In this document: positions 62,716-64,000 of the stretch, piece after piece
Layout: the number at the start of each line of letters is the position of its first letter
Numbering within the stretch: position 1 is the first letter of the stretch
Assembly (NCBI GenBank): GCA_027484605.1
Contig: JAIXSR010000116.1
Span: 1-64,000, forward strand
DNA length: 64,000 bases
Direction: 5' to 3'
DNA from: Hyphomicrobiales bacterium
GTDB lineage: Bacteria > Pseudomonadota > Alphaproteobacteria > Rhizobiales > Beijerinckiaceae
Translations under genes and position numbers: made by a program
Notes under the pieces: generated by a model
Database searches by the model: none
Seen by the model: the letters and a program-made list of their open reading frames with translations, nothing else
What the model was told of the DNA's origin: nothing

Positions 62716-63513
62716 TCACCAGAAGGCGTGGAAATGGTGGGTCGGGCCGTGGCCCTGCCCGATCTGCAATCGGTCCGCCGCGGCAATGGCGGCATGGACA
62801 TAGGCCTTGGCCTTGGCCACGGCCTCGTCCAGCGCCTGCCCTTTTGCCAGACCGGCGGCAATGGCCGAGGACAGGGTGCAGCCGGTGCCATGGCTGTTGC
62901 GCGAGGGGATGCGCGGGGCCGAGAAATGCTTCAGACTGCCGGGCGTTACCAGCACGTCGGTCGCCTCGGCGCCGGTGCCATGGCCGCCCTTCATCAGCAC
63001 GGCCCGGGGGCCGAGGGCGAGGAGGGCCCGGCCCTGTTCTTCCATGGCGACGACCGTTCCGGCCATGGGCTGCCCGAGCAGCCGGGCGGCCTCGTGCAGG
63101 TTCGGCGTCAGCAGGTCGGCGCGTGGCAGGAGCTGGCCGACCAGAGTGGCAATGGCGGCTTCCGTCAGCAGCGGATCGCCGCTGGCGGCCACCATCACCG
63201 GATCGACAACAACCGGCCCGGTGAAGGCGCCGGCGAGGCTTCCGGCCACGGCCTCGATCGTGGCCGGCACGGAGAGCATGCCGATCTTGATGGCGTTGAC
63301 GGGGATATCGTCCAGCACCGACCGGATCTGCTGCCGGACAAAATCCGGCGGGACATCATGGATGCCCTGCACGCCGAGCGTGTTCTGGGCGGTCAGCACG
63401 GTGATCACGCTGGAGCCGTAGACGCCGAGGGCCGAGAAGGTCTTGAGATCCGCCTGGATTCCGGCGCCGCCGCCCGAATCCGAGCCGGCAATGGTGAGGG
63501 CAATGGCGGTCAT
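62716..63513 (-). CDS. thiD: Hydroxymethylpyrimidine/phosphomethylpyrimidine kinase
   Basis: Thiamine synthesis: two phosphorylations of HMP. 265 residues, ribokinase-like: [41 protein letters not shown] at the start, [33 protein letters not shown], and the ATP/catalytic loop [21 protein letters not shown]. The start overlaps the thiM stop by 4 bases (63510-63513), a typical thiM-thiD coupling. Its end is 10 bases upstream of the orphan TRAP binding protein gene on the same strand. Confidence 0.95.
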   Translation of the reverse strand: MTAIALTIAGSDSGGGAGIQADLKTFSALGVYGSSVITVLTAQNTLGVQGIHDVPPDFVRQQIRSVLDDIPVNAIKIGMLSVPATIEAVAGSLAGAFTGPVVVDPVMVAASGDPLLTEAAIATLVGQLLPRADLLTPNLHEAARLLGQPMAGTVVAMEEQGRALLALGPRAVLMKGGHGTGAEATDVLVTPGSLKHFSAPRIPSRNSHGTGCTLSSAIAAGLAKGQALDEAVAKAKAYVHAAIAAADRLQIGQGHGPTHHFHAFW

Positions 63514-64000
63514 GGCGAAACTCCTCCGGAGGGTGCGAGCCGCATCCCGGCGCCGAGATCGGCGGGGGTGAGCGCGGCGAGGGCATCGACGAGATGGACG
63601 GCGAAGCTGCCCGGGCCACGGGCAAGGGTTGCGGCCTGTTCGGCAGCAATGTTGAGCAGCGAGAGGCCGGTGGCGGCGGCGAGGACCGGTTCCGGCTCGA
63701 CCGCGAGGCAGGCGGCGAGGATCGCGCCCAGCAGGCAGCCGGCGGCGGTGATATCCTGCAGGAGCGGGTGGCCATTGGCGAGGGCAAGAACCTGCCCGGA
63801 GAACCGGATCCGGTCGACCGGGCCTGTCACGACAAGGCAGGAAGCGGGCGGGATATCCGCCGCGAAGGCTGCTTCCTCTGCCTGGTTCAGCTTCAGGATG
63901 GCCGGGCTCTCGGCCATCAGCGCCAGCGCCAGCGCGCGCCGGCGGGGCGAGCGATCGGCGAAGGCAGGGTCGAGCACGAAGGGCCGGCCCAGGCGGGAAC
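63510..64000 (-). CDS. thiM: Hydroxyethylthiazole kinase, 5' end beyond the window
   Basis: Thiamine salvage: phosphorylates hydroxyethylthiazole. The frame is open to the window edge ([20 protein letters not shown]), so the N-terminal part is missing; 163 C-terminal residues are seen. ThiM features: [27 protein letters not shown], and the catalytic loop [18 protein letters not shown] with the cysteine conserved in ThiM. The usual RGNxSE motif is degenerate here (LKLNQAEE), which should be checked. Overlaps thiD by 4 bases. Confidence 0.85.
   Translation of the reverse strand, partial: SRLGRPFVLDPAFADRSPRRRALALALMAESPAILKLNQAEEAAFAADIPPASCLVVTGPVDRIRFSGQVLALANGHPLLQDITAAGCLLGAILAACLAVEPEPVLAAATGLSLLNIAAEQAATLARGPGSFAVHLVDALAALTPADLGAGMRLAPSGGVSP

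Overview
The window reads as one contiguous stretch of high-GC chromosome from an alphaproteobacterium, most likely of the order Hyphomicrobiales (Rhizobiales). The main support is a circularly permuted (two-piece) tmRNA gene, an alphaproteobacterial SspB next to it, DUF4169 / RHH / DUF2853 / DUF2065 genes, and the hflK-hflC-DUF2065-degP and serB/miaA neighbourhoods. No insertion sequence, prophage, integrase or CRISPR array was found. Most of the window is core metabolism, broken by small accessory islands.

Layout. 1-5.7 kb: 3' part of ligA, then on the minus strand a sarcosine/N-methyltryptophan oxidase, a Bcr/CflA exporter and an aminopeptidase P, chained by short overlaps. 5.9-6.5 kb: two very small proteins with good Shine-Dalgarno sites and a terminator. 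6.5-10.7 kb: prmA, a hicAB toxin-antitoxin pair and a UvrD-type helicase. 10.9-20.6 kb: YHS protein, DUF1993 protein, D-lactate dehydrogenase, a 1196-residue AsmA protein, two small conserved proteins, fumC and a secreted DUF1176-like protein. 20.6-21.6 kb: sspB and the permuted ssrA, encoding the tag ANDNYAPVAQAA. 21.8-29.6 kb: DUF2853, thyA-folA, hflK-hflC, DUF2065, a DegP protease, serB and miaA. 29.6-37.3 kb: a PAS/GGDEF protein and the branched-chain amino acid block (leader peptide MSLLIVRSAPRMGLA with terminator, acetolactate synthase large subunit, threonine dehydratase, small subunit; then a LysE exporter, a TetR regulator and ilvC). 37.5-42.9 kb: an NTF2-like protein, an EEP phosphohydrolase, a complete ABC importer and pdxY. 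43-49.3 kb: a secreted HhH protein, phzF-nudix, a lipoprotein, leuA behind a leucine-rich leader, a ROK kinase and a lipoprotein. 49.4-53.4 kb: tRNA-Lys(CTT), a GFA protein, an outer-membrane beta-barrel, a polyprenyl-phosphate sugar transferase and an MBL-fold hydrolase. 53.6-60.9 kb: a TRAP transporter (P-Q-M), rhodanese, an orphan xanthine-dehydrogenase-type molybdopterin subunit, a class II cytochrome c and a diheme cytochrome c. 60.9-64 kb: XRE-cupin regulator, an orphan TRAP binding protein and thiD-thiM (thiM runs off the window).

How genes work together. ilvB, threonine dehydratase, ilvH, ilvC and leuA cover much of isoleucine, valine and leucine synthesis, and both major transcription units appear to carry amino-acid-sensing leader peptides. 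ssrA and sspB together provide ribosome rescue tagging and delivery of tagged proteins to ClpXP. HflK/HflC and the DegP-type protease form an envelope proteolysis unit. The molybdopterin subunit and the two cytochromes look like parts of a periplasmic oxidation route, but the usual iron-sulfur and FAD partners are missing here.

The clearest non-protein discoveries are the permuted tmRNA, the ilv attenuator and the leuA leader. All function calls come from reading motifs; no database search or folding program was run.
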